Shown piece by piece: positions 7,807 through 16,636 of a DNA stretch of 49,289 nt. The stretch spans positions 1 to 49,289 of the forward strand of contig CABUJL010000002.1 of NCBI GenBank assembly GCA_902491915.1, given 5' to 3'. The DNA comes from an uncultured Collinsella sp. (GTDB lineage Bacteria > Actinomycetota > Coriobacteriia > Coriobacteriales > Coriobacteriaceae). Position 1 is the first letter of the stretch. Every line of letters starts with the position of its first letter. A model generated the notes under the pieces. It made no database searches. It had not been told where the DNA came from and was given only the letters and a program-made list of their open reading frames with translations. The translations under genes and the position numbers were made by a program.

Positions 7807-9302
7807 GAACTTCTCCTTTGGACCGTGGCGTTGGAGGCAAGCGGGATGGACACCGTAAGCGTGAAGGGCGGGGCGGTGTGGACTTCCAGGCTGCCGCCCA
7901 GATTCTGTGCGACATGCCTCATACCTGGGATACCCGTTCCCTCGCGATACGATACGGGTGCAGGCGCGCCGTCGTTAGAAACGGCCATCCGCGCAACAGC
8001 GCCGTTTTCCGACGTCTCCTGCCGCAGGCGCACATGGACCTGATGGGCCTGTGCATGCTTGGTGGCATTGGTCGAGGCCTCGCGGATAATCTGCAGAAAG
8101 GCTGCGGCGACACGCGCGTCCTCAGGCAGCGCGCCCTCAACATCGATCTGCACACTCACCAGGCCAAAAGCATGGACGATATCACCCAGCTGCTCTGCAG
8201 GCTCGCTGGCACCGCCGCTGCGCAAATCGGCGGCAATTGAGCGCAGCAACGGGTCAATCTGCTCGAGCGACTCGTCGTCCAGGCGCCCCTCCTCCAAATA
8301 GCGATGGAGAATGGACAGGCGCTGCCCAATCACATCGTGAACGCGGGCGCGCATACGTAGATAGGCCGCATTGTCGGCAACCTTTTTAACTTCTTCAATC
8401 TGGGACTGGAGCTCTTGGCCCGCAAGCTCAAGTAGGTGGTTTGCTTGCGCCAAGCGGTCGTAGGCGTGTGCGTATTCCGTCACGTCCAGTCCGATAATGC
8501 GCTCAAAGAGGCGGCCCGAAACCATAACCTCGTCGTGCACAAATAGGCGAATCTCGGCGGGAGAAATCTCGATCACCGCGCGAGCATCACCAAAACGATC
8601 CAAGTTAATCCGCACACGGTTCCTACTGCTTTCGGGCATTTGCATGCTGAGTTTGCGCAGGTCGTTCCATGTGCCGCTCATGTCACCTAGATCGGTGGGC
8701 ATATGAAGTTCCACCAGGTTTTTGCGCATGCAGCGGTTCATGAGCAGCGGACGGCCCCTCGGGTCCAGATACAGGATGCCCACGGGAATCACGTTGATGG
8801 TCTCGATCGTCGAGAACGCGGTGATATCCTCCTGGCGGTTACGGACGTCCATCAAGAGCGCCGCGATGGAACGGAACAGGAAGAACGCTCCCTCTGCGAT
8901 AAGGACAACGGTCCACGCCGAGCCCGTGGCAAAAACCACCGGCGGTGTAACGGCGACAACAAGCAGCAGCTCGACCAGCATGACGGGGCGACGATAGTGC
9001 ACCATAAGCACCACGCCATAGGCAAAGATTGCGGCATTGAGCCACAGCACTCCGCCCATTGCCCTGGCGCAAACGTCAAGCGGCGCCACCAGATATGAGC
9101 CAGACGACGCGAACAAGATGAGCGCCGAAATAACTAGGTGAAGCACGAGGCTCGCCTCGTAGGCGCAAACCACCCTACGGTTATAGGACGAGCGGCGCGA
9201 TGCGATGAGCGGAACGTGGATCGTCTGCAGGCACGCAGCCAGGGCAAAGACAATATCGAGTGCAACGATTTGGGGAAGGATGAGCGAAATCTGCATCGTC
9301 AC
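7803..9302 (-). CDS. Membrane sensor histidine kinase (HisKA_3-like)
   Basis: About 499 residues. An N-terminal membrane region has roughly six helices (1-150). A PAS-like stretch (about 165-275) contains GILYLDPRGRPLLMNR. A coiled segment leads to the phosphoacceptor helix RARVHDVIGQRL (H322), and a GHKL ATPase domain ends the protein (N-box EASTNATKHA, then GTGIPGMRHV). This is the DesK/NarX-type kinase class that pairs with NarL-type regulators. The start may be GTG 9302, which overlaps the upstream stop (GTGA), or ATG 9296. It is coupled on both sides by 4-base overlaps. The signal sensed is unknown. Confidence 0.9.
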   Translation of the reverse strand: MTMQISLILPQIVALDIVFALAACLQTIHVPLIASRRSSYNRRVVCAYEASLVLHLVISALILFASSGSYLVAPLDVCARAMGGVLWLNAAIFAYGVVLMVHYRRPVMLVELLLVVAVTPPVVFATGSAWTVVLIAEGAFFLFRSIAALLMDVRNRQEDITAFSTIETINVIPVGILYLDPRGRPLLMNRCMRKNLVELHMPTDLGDMSGTWNDLRKLSMQMPESSRNRVRINLDRFGDARAVIEISPAEIRLFVHDEVMVSGRLFERIIGLDVTEYAHAYDRLAQANHLLELAGQELQSQIEEVKKVADNAAYLRMRARVHDVIGQRLSILHRYLEEGRLDDESLEQIDPLLRSIAADLRSGGASEPAEQLGDIVHAFGLVSVQIDVEGALPEDARVAAAFLQIIREASTNATKHAQAHQVHVRLRQETSENGAVARMAVSNDGAPAPVSYREGTGIPGMRHVAQNLGGSLEVHTAPPFTLTVSIPLASNATVQRRSS

Positions 9303-11182
9303 TCACCCGCCCGCGGCATCAACACGATCATACGCAACTGGCCGGGTTCGCCCTCAAGGCGGTATGCCACGTTGCGCCCTTGCAGAGCGCTTTCGAGCTC
9401 TTGCGCAGCGGGCGTCTGCGAAAGATCTTCATCATCGTTGGAAAAAAGCGTGGCGCGCAGCTCGACACTGCATCGGTCATGGTCGCCCAAGTGATACATA
9501 AGCGCCGGATGGTCGGTGGTGTAGGCAAAAAACGCAAAGTCATACACGCAGTCGTACAGGGCGCTTACCGTACTGGCGTGCAACGGGCGCCGTATGGCGA
9601 TAATCGAGGCGCAATCGATATCGATGGTGCGCAGGTCGCTTGCGAGCTCGTTGGCGATGAGCTGAATGCGGTCGCGATCAAAACCGCTCTCCCCGTGCTG
9701 CGCCAACGTGAGCGATCCCTTGCGCTTGCAATAGGCGACGAGCATCTTGGCGCGCTGCAACATGCGGTAACGCTCGTGTGAAGACGTTTCGTCGGTCAGC
9801 GGCGGCAGCGAGCTCAGCAGGTCGTACATCCCTTCGAGCGCGCGGGCAAGCGCCTGGTCCACGTCTTGGACCAGCAAGGTCTCGGCCTCTTGATCTGCCA
9901 GGTGCGTCTTAAGGTCGTAGTCGGCAGCGAGCAGCTCGTTTTGACGCTGCAGCTCCATGCGACGGTGTGCCAGTTCACGGTTAAGCTCGTTGAGATCCGA
10001 CACGTCTTGGGCAAGCAGGGCCGATCCGCCCAGCAGTGGAAAGGCTCGGTACATCACATCGGGATTGGACTCCACGGCAAAGGCATGGGCATGCCCGTGT
10101 TCCTGGGCTCGCAGCTCTTCGCACACGCCCGCCGGCATTGGCTTTGACACCGGCGTGGCATAGACCTCCTGCAGGTCGCGCGTTAGAACTTTGAGGTCAA
10201 GCGGCAAGGTGTCGAAGATGTCGGCGATGTCGTGATATGACGGAATGACACCACAATCGAGACAGATTTCCATCACCACCACGCACAAGACGCAATAGAT
10301 GAGCGAGAAGTTGAGCCTCCATGAGCAGGGCACGCGCAACGCATATGAGATGGCAAAGAACGCGCCGCCCAGCAGCACGAGCGCCGCCGTGCCCGAGAAA
10401 CGTTGGATGCGAAAGGACGAGGACCGGCCCACCAGGATAAAAAAGGCCACAAAGTTAAAGGCCGTCCACACGAGGACGGCGAAATAACCCCAGCCGTACG
10501 TGTAGTCGTTGCTCCAGGTGTCGCTTGTGCGGTCAAAGTGGAAGACCTGCTGGTGAAAATCGTTGGTGAGCACAAATCCGATAAGCAGGATAGCCATAAT
10601 CCACAGCGCAGCGCAGTAGCGGCGACCCAGGCGGTGTTGCTCCAGGCCTGCAAGGCGCAGACCACACAACTGGTAGAGCAGTGGAATGAGCGTCATGGGC
10701 ACGTAGTACAGGTACCACAGCACGGTGGCATAGAACGGCGTGAACGACTTGTACTTGAGAATGACTTCGATCATCCACAGGGCGCAGATGGTGGCGATGG
10801 CAACAAGGCGGCGGCGCAACACATAGTCCAAACAGCGCAGATAGACCGATACGCCCCAGATCGAAAATGCAATTGCGGCAACAAGCAACGGCAGAGAGCT
10901 CGAATGGACGAGCGCATCCACGACCTCTTCGGACACCTCGCTATAGGCGGGCACGGCGTTAGAAAGTTTGGGGTCGAAGGCGAACAGCGCCGGCAAGACT
11001 GCCAAAAGCATGAGGAACAGCGCGGTGATGGCGCCGGCGATAGCAAAGACGCGGTGACGGTACACCTGATGCGTTATGCCAACAAGGAATCGCGGCATGG
11101 CGAAGAGCCTGCCGCCCCTGGGATCCGCCACGGGTGCGGATCGGGCGGCCGCGTGGCCGATATGTCGCTCGCGGGTACCCAT
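9299..11182 (-). CDS. Membrane sensor protein with degenerate kinase-like C-terminus
   Basis: About 627 residues from ATG 11182; ATG 11098 (MPRFLVGITH) is an alternative, and an upstream non-ATG start at 11251 would run into a terminator hairpin. The protein has an N-terminal helix, then a seven-helix-like membrane region (about 60-300). A linker, a coiled coil (ELNRELAHRRMELQRQNELL) and a C-terminal domain follow, placed like the kinase core of histidine kinases. I see no phosphoacceptor His motif, no convincing N-box Asn and no G-box. It is the first gene of the operon and overlaps the active kinase by 4 bases. The likely role is a non-catalytic sensor that controls the neighbouring kinase (inference). 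Confidence 0.78.
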   Translation of the reverse strand: MGTRERHIGHAAARSAPVADPRGGRLFAMPRFLVGITHQVYRHRVFAIAGAITALFLMLLAVLPALFAFDPKLSNAVPAYSEVSEEVVDALVHSSSLPLLVAAIAFSIWGVSVYLRCLDYVLRRRLVAIATICALWMIEVILKYKSFTPFYATVLWYLYYVPMTLIPLLYQLCGLRLAGLEQHRLGRRYCAALWIMAILLIGFVLTNDFHQQVFHFDRTSDTWSNDYTYGWGYFAVLVWTAFNFVAFFILVGRSSSFRIQRFSGTAALVLLGGAFFAISYALRVPCSWRLNFSLIYCVLCVVVMEICLDCGVIPSYHDIADIFDTLPLDLKVLTRDLQEVYATPVSKPMPAGVCEELRAQEHGHAHAFAVESNPDVMYRAFPLLGGSALLAQDVSDLNELNRELAHRRMELQRQNELLAADYDLKTHLADQEAETLLVQDVDQALARALEGMYDLLSSLPPLTDETSSHERYRMLQRAKMLVAYCKRKGSLTLAQHGESGFDRDRIQLIANELASDLRTIDIDCASIIAIRRPLHASTVSALYDCVYDFAFFAYTTDHPALMYHLGDHDRCSVELRATLFSNDDEDLSQTPAAQELESALQGRNVAYRLEGEPGQLRMIVLMPRAGE

Positions 11183-11253
11183 AGTGCTTTTAGTGTACCG
11201 ACAGGCAGGCTCAAAAAGCGGGCCACATGTCCCAAAATCCGCAGACGGCAAGG

Positions 11254-11284
11254 CGCCCGGCGAGCATTAACTGCTCGCCGGGCG
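11254..11284. terminator. Hairpin terminator downstream of the GH1 gene
   Basis: A perfect 13-bp stem (11254-11266 / 11272-11284, CGCCCGGCGAGCA / TGCTCGCCGGGCG) with loop TTAAC. It lies 40 bases past the GH1 stop codon and upstream of the sensor gene, separating the two transcripts. The U-tract is weak. Confidence 0.75.
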
Positions 11285-11324
11285 ACTCGGTTAGGAGACT
11301 CTGAAGTTGAGTGTCTCAACTTCC

Positions 11325-12755
11325 TTAGGACAGGTCCTCACCATTAGAAGCAATAACCTTCTTGTACCAGTCGAAGCTCTTCTTCTTGGAACGCTTGAGG
11401 GTGCCGTTGCCCGCATCATCGCGGTCGACATAGATAAAGCCGTAGCGCTTGGACATCTCGCCTGTGCCGGCAGACACTAGGTCGATCGGGCCCCAGGTGG
11501 TGTAGCCCAGCAAGTCAACGCCGTCCTCGGTCACCGCATCGCGCATCGCGGCGATATGCTGGCGCAGATAGTCGATACGGTAGTCGTCGTTGATGGAGCC
11601 ATCCTCCTCGACAACATCCTTGGCGCCCAGGCCGTTCTCGACCACAAACAGCGGCTTCTGATAACGGTCGTACAGGTCGTTGAGGGTGATGCGGAAGCCC
11701 AGCGGATCGATGGCCCAGCCCCACTGGCTCTCCTGCAGGTAGGGGTTCTTGGCGCCGGCGAAGGCGTTGCCCTGGGTGCGCTCGACATCGGGGTTGTCGG
11801 CACCGGCGGAGCAACGGGTGCTGTAATAGCTAAAGCTGATGAAGTCGACGGTGTTGGCGGCCAGGATCTCGCGGCCCTCGTCCGTCATGCCCACATCGAT
11901 GCCCAGGCGCTCGAGCTTCTTGACGGCATAGGCCGGGTAGTAGCCGCGGCTCTGGACGTCGACGAAGAAGTAGTTGTCCTGGTTGTCGAGCTGCGCCTGG
12001 CGCACATCGCCCGGACGGCAGCTGTAGGGGTAGTAGCTACCCGCGGCGAGCATGCAGCCAATCTTGACCTCAGGATCGATCTCGTGAGCGATCTTGGTTG
12101 CCCAAGCGCTGGCGACGAGCTCGTTGTGGGCGGCCAGGTACTCGACGGCCTCCTTGTTCTCGCCCTCCTCAAAGACCAGACCGGCACCCATAAACGGCAG
12201 GTGCAGGATCATATTGATCTCGTTAAAGGTAAGCCAGTACTTCACCAGACCCTTGTAGCGGGTGAAGATCGTGGTCGCGAGGTTCTTGTAGAAGTCGATG
12301 AGCTTGCGGTTGCGCCAGCCGCCGTACTCCTTGATGAGGTGAATCGGGCAGTCGAAGTGCGTGATGGTCACGAGTGGCTCGATGCCGTGCGCCTGACACT
12401 CGCGGAATACGTCCTCGTAGAAGGCCAGGCCAGCCTCGTTGGGCTCGGTCTCGTCACCGTTGGGGAAGATGCGGGTCCACGCCAGGCTCATGCGGAAGGT
12501 CTTAAAGCCCATCTCGGCAAAGAGGGCGATGTCCTCCTTGTAATGGTGATAGAAATCGATGCCGGTCTGCGCGGGATAGTAATAGCCGTCCTCGAAGTCG
12601 AGCATCTTGCGCTGGCCGGAGACCACCGCATAGCGCTCGGGGCCGTGCGGAGCCACGTCCACGTTGGCCAGGCCGCGGCCGTCCACGTTGTAGGCGCCCT
12701 CGCACTGGTTGGCAGCCGTCGCGCCGCCCCACAGGAAGTCATTACGGAAAGCCAT
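11325..12755 (-). CDS. GH1 family 6-phospho-beta-glucosidase
   Basis: A 476-residue cytoplasmic glycoside hydrolase family 1 enzyme that cleaves phosphorylated beta-glucosides after PTS uptake. The N-terminus FLWGGATAANQCEG is the GH1 signature. The acid/base Glu is in LTFNEIN (E179) and the nucleophile is in VVENGLG (E373). The C-terminal GEMSKRYGFIYVDRDD segment (K436, Y438) is the pattern of 6-phosphate-specific members (BglA/AscB type). Full family length. ATG 12755 has AAAGGA upstream. No PTS genes are adjacent, so the sugar transporter is elsewhere. Exact substrate (cellobiose-P, arbutin-P, salicin-P) is not decidable. Confidence 0.93.
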   Translation of the reverse strand: MAFRNDFLWGGATAANQCEGAYNVDGRGLANVDVAPHGPERYAVVSGQRKMLDFEDGYYYPAQTGIDFYHHYKEDIALFAEMGFKTFRMSLAWTRIFPNGDETEPNEAGLAFYEDVFRECQAHGIEPLVTITHFDCPIHLIKEYGGWRNRKLIDFYKNLATTIFTRYKGLVKYWLTFNEINMILHLPFMGAGLVFEEGENKEAVEYLAAHNELVASAWATKIAHEIDPEVKIGCMLAAGSYYPYSCRPGDVRQAQLDNQDNYFFVDVQSRGYYPAYAVKKLERLGIDVGMTDEGREILAANTVDFISFSYYSTRCSAGADNPDVERTQGNAFAGAKNPYLQESQWGWAIDPLGFRITLNDLYDRYQKPLFVVENGLGAKDVVEEDGSINDDYRIDYLRQHIAAMRDAVTEDGVDLLGYTTWGPIDLVSAGTGEMSKRYGFIYVDRDDAGNGTLKRSKKKSFDWYKKVIASNGEDLS

Positions 12756-12909
12756 GCATCAATCCTTTCGCACGCTGTTTGTCGTGTTTTTAGTATCCCC
12801 GCAAATGGGGCCTCGCTCAACGACAGCGACGCAGGCCGACACTTCTTTTCGCACACGGCGGCCCGGCAGCCGCCCCCGCCTGACACTTTTTGATAGCGCC
12901 GCCCTACAC

Positions 12910-12940
12910 CACCACAATGGGGACAGGCACCTTTGTGGTG
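12910..12940. repeat. GGGGAC-loop palindrome, CACCACAA variant
   Basis: Arms CACCACAA / TTGTGGTG (8 bp, perfect) enclose TGGGGACAGGCACCT. It has the same GGGGAC loop start as the other copies but wholly different arms. Confidence 0.8.
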
Positions 12941-12956
12941 GCTTGGGCCCGTTTTG

Positions 12957-13011
12957 TCTCGATCTGTAACAGTTAAGCCGTCAAAACCGGGCCTGGTGTT
13001 ACAGATCGAGA
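12957..13011. repeat. TCTCGATCTGTAACA inverted repeat, copy 1
   Basis: Perfect 15-bp arms (12957-12971 / 12997-13011) around a 25-base spacer. Confidence 0.8.
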
Positions 13012-13036
13012 TTGTTCGGTCTTCCCCCTGCAGTTT

Positions 13037-13093
13037 GTCTCGATCCGTAACAGGCTGAGACGATTTAGCCCGCTAGATGTTACAGATTGAGAC
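13037..13093. repeat. TCTCGATCTGTAACA inverted repeat, copy 2
   Basis: 16-bp arms (13037-13052 / 13078-13093) with one mismatch, a 25-base spacer and the same orientation as copy 1, 26 bases away. It ends 9 bases before the DUF4867 stop codon. Confidence 0.8.
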
Positions 13094-13101
13094 GGAAGAT
13101 T

Positions 13102-13746
13102 CTAGTCGCAGGCGATGTCGAGGTTCTTGCCGATGAGGCCTACGTAGCCGCCTTCGGCTGCCTTGGGGCTGTCAGCATGGCAGAGGACCCACTTGTCGGC
13201 CTTCCAGTAGCAGTAGCTGTCGCCGGCCGCAGGCATGTCGGCCGCGACCTCGGGGCGCGGGCCGTTGGTGCCGGCGGGCAGCGCCACCATCACCTGGAAG
13301 CCACCGTCGTCGACCATGCACGGCGTGTAGTGGAGCGTGGTGTTGAAGACTTCGACGACCGTACCCGCCGGCACGCGAAACGCCTTGACGCACGCGGTGT
13401 CGAGCTTGCCGTCCTCGATCTCCCAGCGATGCGCCACGAGCAGGATAAAGTCGCGAGCGCCCAGGTTGAATTCGCTCGCGCGGTGATACTCCAGGCAGTT
13501 GAGTCGTGTATTGTGGCCGTTGCACCAGCCGAGCTGGAAGGGACGGCCACCAAACATGAGAAAGCCAAGCTTGTCGGCATCCTTGACGTCCTCAAGCTCC
13601 GGCGCACTTGCAACGTACTTGCTGCCCTCGGGAATGGGCGTGGCAGAGAGCGCCTCGAGCACGGGCGACGTAAGCTCGGACGGAACGTTATCCCAAACGT
13701 TGCCATAGGACTTGAACTCGGGATCGTTGACAGAGTAGATATGCAT
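13102..13746 (-). CDS. DUF4867 family protein
   Basis: A 214-residue cytoplasmic protein resembling the DUF4867 family, whose members look like cupin-type proteins and often sit near carbohydrate genes. Visible features include GWCNGHNTRLNCLEYHRASEF (around residues 75-95) and a PAGTVVEVFNTTLHYTPC stretch, whose His and Glu residues could form a cupin-like metal site (inference). The start is ATG 13746 behind AGGAGCGAAC; the longer frame to 13848 lacks a ribosome binding site. It lies between the GH1 and luxS genes on the same strand. The luxS terminator at 13831-13861 separates it from luxS. The substrate is unknown. Confidence 0.75.
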   Translation of the reverse strand: MHIYSVNDPEFKSYGNVWDNVPSELTSPVLEALSATPIPEGSKYVASAPELEDVKDADKLGFLMFGGRPFQLGWCNGHNTRLNCLEYHRASEFNLGARDFILLVAHRWEIEDGKLDTACVKAFRVPAGTVVEVFNTTLHYTPCMVDDGGFQVMVALPAGTNGPRPEVAADMPAAGDSYCYWKADKWVLCHADSPKAAEGGYVGLIGKNLDIACD

Positions 13747-13830
13747 GTTCGCTCCTGTTCGTTTATGTGACAGTATGAACATTCTAGAACAAACATGAGC
13801 GATTTTGAACGCTCGTCCCGACCAATCAAC

Positions 13831-13861
13831 AAAAAGGCGCCCCCGCATAAGCGAAGGCGCC
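13831..13861 (-). terminator. Rho-independent terminator of luxS
   Basis: On the minus strand GGCGCCTTCGC-TTAT-GCGGGGGCGCC forms an 11-bp stem with two G-U pairs and is followed by TTTTTG. It lies 30 bases beyond the luxS stop codon. Confidence 0.88.
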
Positions 13862-13890
13862 CAATGCGCGCGTTTTGGGCGATAAAGCCC

Positions 13891-14379
13891 TTATGCCTGC
13901 TGATAGTGCAGGTGCTTCTCGTCGATATCGGCCAGGTCGCGGTCGAGGTAACGGCGCGCGAGCCAGTTAGCCATGGGAAGGTTCTGGTCCAGGTAGTTGC
14001 CGCACTCCTCGGGAGCGGCACCGGGGACATCGCCCTCAAAGTCGGCGACAAACTCGAACAGCTCACGCACGAGCGGCAGGATCTCCTCGCTCGTCACCTC
14101 GCCAAACACAACGAGGTAAAAGCCCGTGCGGCAGCCCATGGGGCCAAAGTAGACAATGCGGCCCGACCACTCGGCATGATTGCGCAAGAACGTTGCACCC
14201 AGATGCTCGATGGTGTGGCACTCGGCGGTGTTCATGACCGGCTCCTTGTTGGGCGTGGTCAGGCGCAGGTCAAACGTGGTGACGGCAGCACCGGTCGCCG
14301 GATCGCGGTCGATGCGGCTCACATACACGCCGGGCTCAAGCAGCAGATGATCAACGGAAAAGCTGGCGATGCGCTCCAT
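13891..14379 (-). CDS. luxS: S-ribosylhomocysteine lyase (autoinducer-2 synthase) LuxS
   Basis: A 162-residue metalloenzyme that splits S-ribosylhomocysteine into homocysteine and DPD, the precursor of AI-2, in the activated methyl cycle. The metal site is clear: H55 and H59 in HTIEH plus C126 in EECGNYL. The catalytic Cys is C83 in FGPMGCRTG. Length matches the family (about 155-170). ATG 14379 follows GAGAGGATCTGCC. It is monocistronic, with its own terminator downstream and an inverted repeat upstream. The gene sits beside nucleoside hydrolase and ribokinase genes, but no pfs/mtnN is in the window. Confidence 0.97.
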   Translation of the reverse strand: MERIASFSVDHLLLEPGVYVSRIDRDPATGAAVTTFDLRLTTPNKEPVMNTAECHTIEHLGATFLRNHAEWSGRIVYFGPMGCRTGFYLVVFGEVTSEEILPLVRELFEFVADFEGDVPGAAPEECGNYLDQNLPMANWLARRYLDRDLADIDEKHLHYQQA

Positions 14380-14402
14380 GGCAGATCCTCTCGATAGTCA
14401 AA

Positions 14403-14473
14403 TTGGGACGGGGCTCTTTTAGCTGGTTCGAATGGTCGCACCAATCATACCAGTCAAAAAAGCCCCGTCCCAA
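14403..14473. terminator. Inverted repeat / terminator between nucleoside hydrolase and luxS
   Basis: 13-bp perfect arms TTGGGACGGGGCT (14403-14415) and AGCCCCGTCCCAA (14461-14473). A nested CTGGT...ACCAG pairing lies in the spacer. Runs of T flank the inner side of the stem on the minus strand. It starts 10 bases past the hydrolase stop codon and probably ends that transcript. Confidence 0.65.
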
Positions 14474-14482
14474 AAAGACAAC

Positions 14483-15457
14483 TTAGCCAAGGACACGGGC
14501 CATACGCGTCTTGAACTCGGACAGGAAGCGCGGAGCATCCACGGTCAGTGCCACAAGCGCGCTCTTGTCCGGATCGGACAGGCGGCGCTCATCGCAGATG
14601 GTGCGACCGCGGTACTCGCCCAGCAGATCAACACGCAGGTTGCAGCCGAGCGCACCTACGAGCGTGGGGTCGATCGCCACGGCAACGGCCAGCGGATCGT
14701 GCAGCGCACAACCACCCAGGTAGGGTGCGTTCATCTCGTACGAGCCAATGTAGTGCTCGACCATGCTCGCAAATGCGCAGCCCGCCATGGTGCTCGAGCC
14801 CGTCCAGCCGGCAATGTCGCGGCGTGTGAGCACCACGCGATGCGTCACGTCCAGACCCACCATGGTGAGCTTACGGCCCGAGCGCAGCACTGCGTCGGCT
14901 GCCTCGGGGTCGCTCGCCATATTAGCCTCGGCGCCCGCGCTCACGTTACCGGGCACGGTAAGGGCGCCGCCCATCACGACCACGCGGCCGATGGACATCA
15001 TCGCCGCCGCATCGCGCTCCAGGGCGAGCGCCAGGTTGGAGAGTGGGCCAGTCGCTACGTAGACCAGATCGGGACCATAGGTGCGCGCAGCATCGATCAG
15101 ATAATCGACCGCAGCGTTGCCGTCGGCCGAGGTCGCCCCCACCGGCTCGTAGGGCGACGCGGGCACGCTCGCGCCGCCGATGCCGTTCTTGCCGTGAATG
15201 AGCGCGGTGGACGCCGGCGGCGTATAGGGCTCAGTCGCCTGCAGAGGACGGTCGGCACCCAGGTACACCGGAACCTCGGGGCGACCCAGCAGATCGAGCA
15301 CCGCCAGGCAATTGTGCGCCGATTGCTCGACGCGCACGTTGCCAAAGCACGTGGTGATGCCCACGAGCTCCACCTCGGGGCTCGCGATGGCATAGGCCAG
15401 CGCCATCGCATCGTCCACACCCATATCCAGATCAAGGATCAGCTTCTTGATTGCCAT
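14483..15457 (-). CDS. Nucleoside hydrolase (IunH/RihABC family)
   Basis: A 324-residue cytoplasmic enzyme that hydrolyses the N-glycosidic bond of ribonucleosides to give ribose and a free base. The Ca2+-binding N-terminal motif is present as DLDMGVDDAMAL (D9, D11, D15, D16), with Met in place of the usual Pro. A GNV segment (CFGNVRV) and MGGAL (VVMGGALTVPGNVS) fit the family. A C-terminal HDPLAVAVAIDP gives the third metal-site Asp and the conserved His. It follows the ribokinase gene by 30 bases on the same strand, so the two form a salvage operon. Substrate preference (purine or pyrimidine) cannot be read. Confidence 0.92.
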   Translation of the reverse strand: MAIKKLILDLDMGVDDAMALAYAIASPEVELVGITTCFGNVRVEQSAHNCLAVLDLLGRPEVPVYLGADRPLQATEPYTPPASTALIHGKNGIGGASVPASPYEPVGATSADGNAAVDYLIDAARTYGPDLVYVATGPLSNLALALERDAAAMMSIGRVVVMGGALTVPGNVSAGAEANMASDPEAADAVLRSGRKLTMVGLDVTHRVVLTRRDIAGWTGSSTMAGCAFASMVEHYIGSYEMNAPYLGGCALHDPLAVAVAIDPTLVGALGCNLRVDLLGEYRGRTICDERRLSDPDKSALVALTVDAPRFLSEFKTRMARVLG

Positions 15458-15487
15458 TGTTCTACTCCGCTTCTCCGTCTTTATCGT

Positions 15488-16450
15488 TTAACTAAACCAA
15501 TGTTCAACTTCGGCGCTCGTGGGAATCGATTGCTGAGCGCCCAGGCGCGACACCGTCACTGCCGAGGCGCGAGCACCCGCGGCCATGCACTCAAAGAGCG
15601 GCAAGCCCTCTAGGCGAGCCGCCGCCAACGCGCCGATAAACGTATCGCCGGCGGCCGTGGTATCGACTACCATACTCGAAAGTGCCGGCATGCGCAGCAG
15701 CTCACCGCCATCGCCGAGCGTAACCGAGCCGGCACCGCCCAACGTGATGACCGCGGCGCCGGCGCCCTTGGCAAGCAGGGCTTTGAGCGCGGCGATGCAA
15801 CTCACATCATCCGTGGGCAAGATTCCCGTCAGCACCTGGCACTCGGTCTCGTTGGGACAGACCAGGTCGACCGCAGGCCAGACCTCCGCAGGCAGCTCGC
15901 AGGCGGGCGCTGGATTAAAGACCGTATAGAACCCCAGCTCGTGAGCGCAAACAAGCGCCTCGGCCGTCGCCGCAAGGTCACATTCGCCCTGGGCGATAAA
16001 GACGCTTCCGACAGCCGGGGCAATCTCGCTGGCGTCGCCGTCGAGCTCATGGGCCACCAGACGCCTCAGCGCGCAGGCAACGTCCGCGCACGCAAGCGCA
16101 TGGTTGGCGCCCGGTGACAGTATGATGCGGTTGTCGCCCTCGCAGCGAATGATGGTCGCCGTTCCCGTCTCCACGTCATCGCGATGCACTACAAAGTCAC
16201 AGTCCACGCCGGCGTCTTGGAGCCCCGCCACGAGCGACGCGCCGAACGCGTCGCGACCGACCGCGCCGATCATGCACGTGCGCGCACCCATGCGCGCGGC
16301 GGCGACGGCCTGGTTAGCGCCCTTGCCACCGGCGTTGGTGATAAAACCGCTACCACCGACTGTCTCGCCCGCGCGCGGTATGCGCTCGCACGCCACCGAA
16401 AGGTCCATGTTCATGCTGCCGAACACCGCAACGATGCCGCGATCTGCCAT
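15488..16450 (-). CDS. rbsK: Ribokinase (PfkB family)
   Basis: A 320-residue sugar kinase that phosphorylates ribose to ribose-5-phosphate with ATP. The first PfkB signature is GGKGANQAVAAARMGA (near residues 38-53), and the second is DTTAAGDTFIGAL with the catalytic Asp (near 255-262). NPAPA (FNPAPACELP) is the usual ribokinase sequence. ATG 16450 is chosen because GAGGAGG lies 5 bases upstream; the frame is open to 16483 but without a site. It is first in an operon with the nucleoside hydrolase, whose ribose product is its likely substrate. Confidence 0.92.
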   Translation of the reverse strand: MADRGIVAVFGSMNMDLSVACERIPRAGETVGGSGFITNAGGKGANQAVAAARMGARTCMIGAVGRDAFGASLVAGLQDAGVDCDFVVHRDDVETGTATIIRCEGDNRIILSPGANHALACADVACALRRLVAHELDGDASEIAPAVGSVFIAQGECDLAATAEALVCAHELGFYTVFNPAPACELPAEVWPAVDLVCPNETECQVLTGILPTDDVSCIAALKALLAKGAGAAVITLGGAGSVTLGDGGELLRMPALSSMVVDTTAAGDTFIGALAAARLEGLPLFECMAAGARASAVTVSRLGAQQSIPTSAEVEHWFS

Positions 16451-16636
16451 GGAGACCTCCTCATCTGCGGGCTTTGCACCCACCGTCGACCGTCGATTGC
16501 GCGCCTTCGCACCTCTATAACTTTAGTTCACTTTGATGCGAACGCACCCTTGAGGTTGCGCCAGCAGCAAGCATTCACAGGAGCAGGCAGCTACAATGAA
16601 TACGTGCTGATTATTCTCGTCATTGGATGATGTTTT

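Larger units (their letters stand above)
12756..13101. other. 346-bp gap holding three dispersed palindromes
   Basis: The region upstream of the GH1 gene and downstream of the DUF4867 gene. Bases 12756-12900 should carry the GH1 promoter. The rest is filled by one GGGGAC-loop palindrome and two tandem TCTCGATCTGTAACA inverted repeats, listed separately. No coding sequence is seen. Confidence 0.6.

Noticed and set aside
14425..14455. tRNA-like GGTTCGAAT...CACCA string
   Set aside because: No acceptor, D or anticodon arms around it; it lies in the spacer of an inverted repeat.
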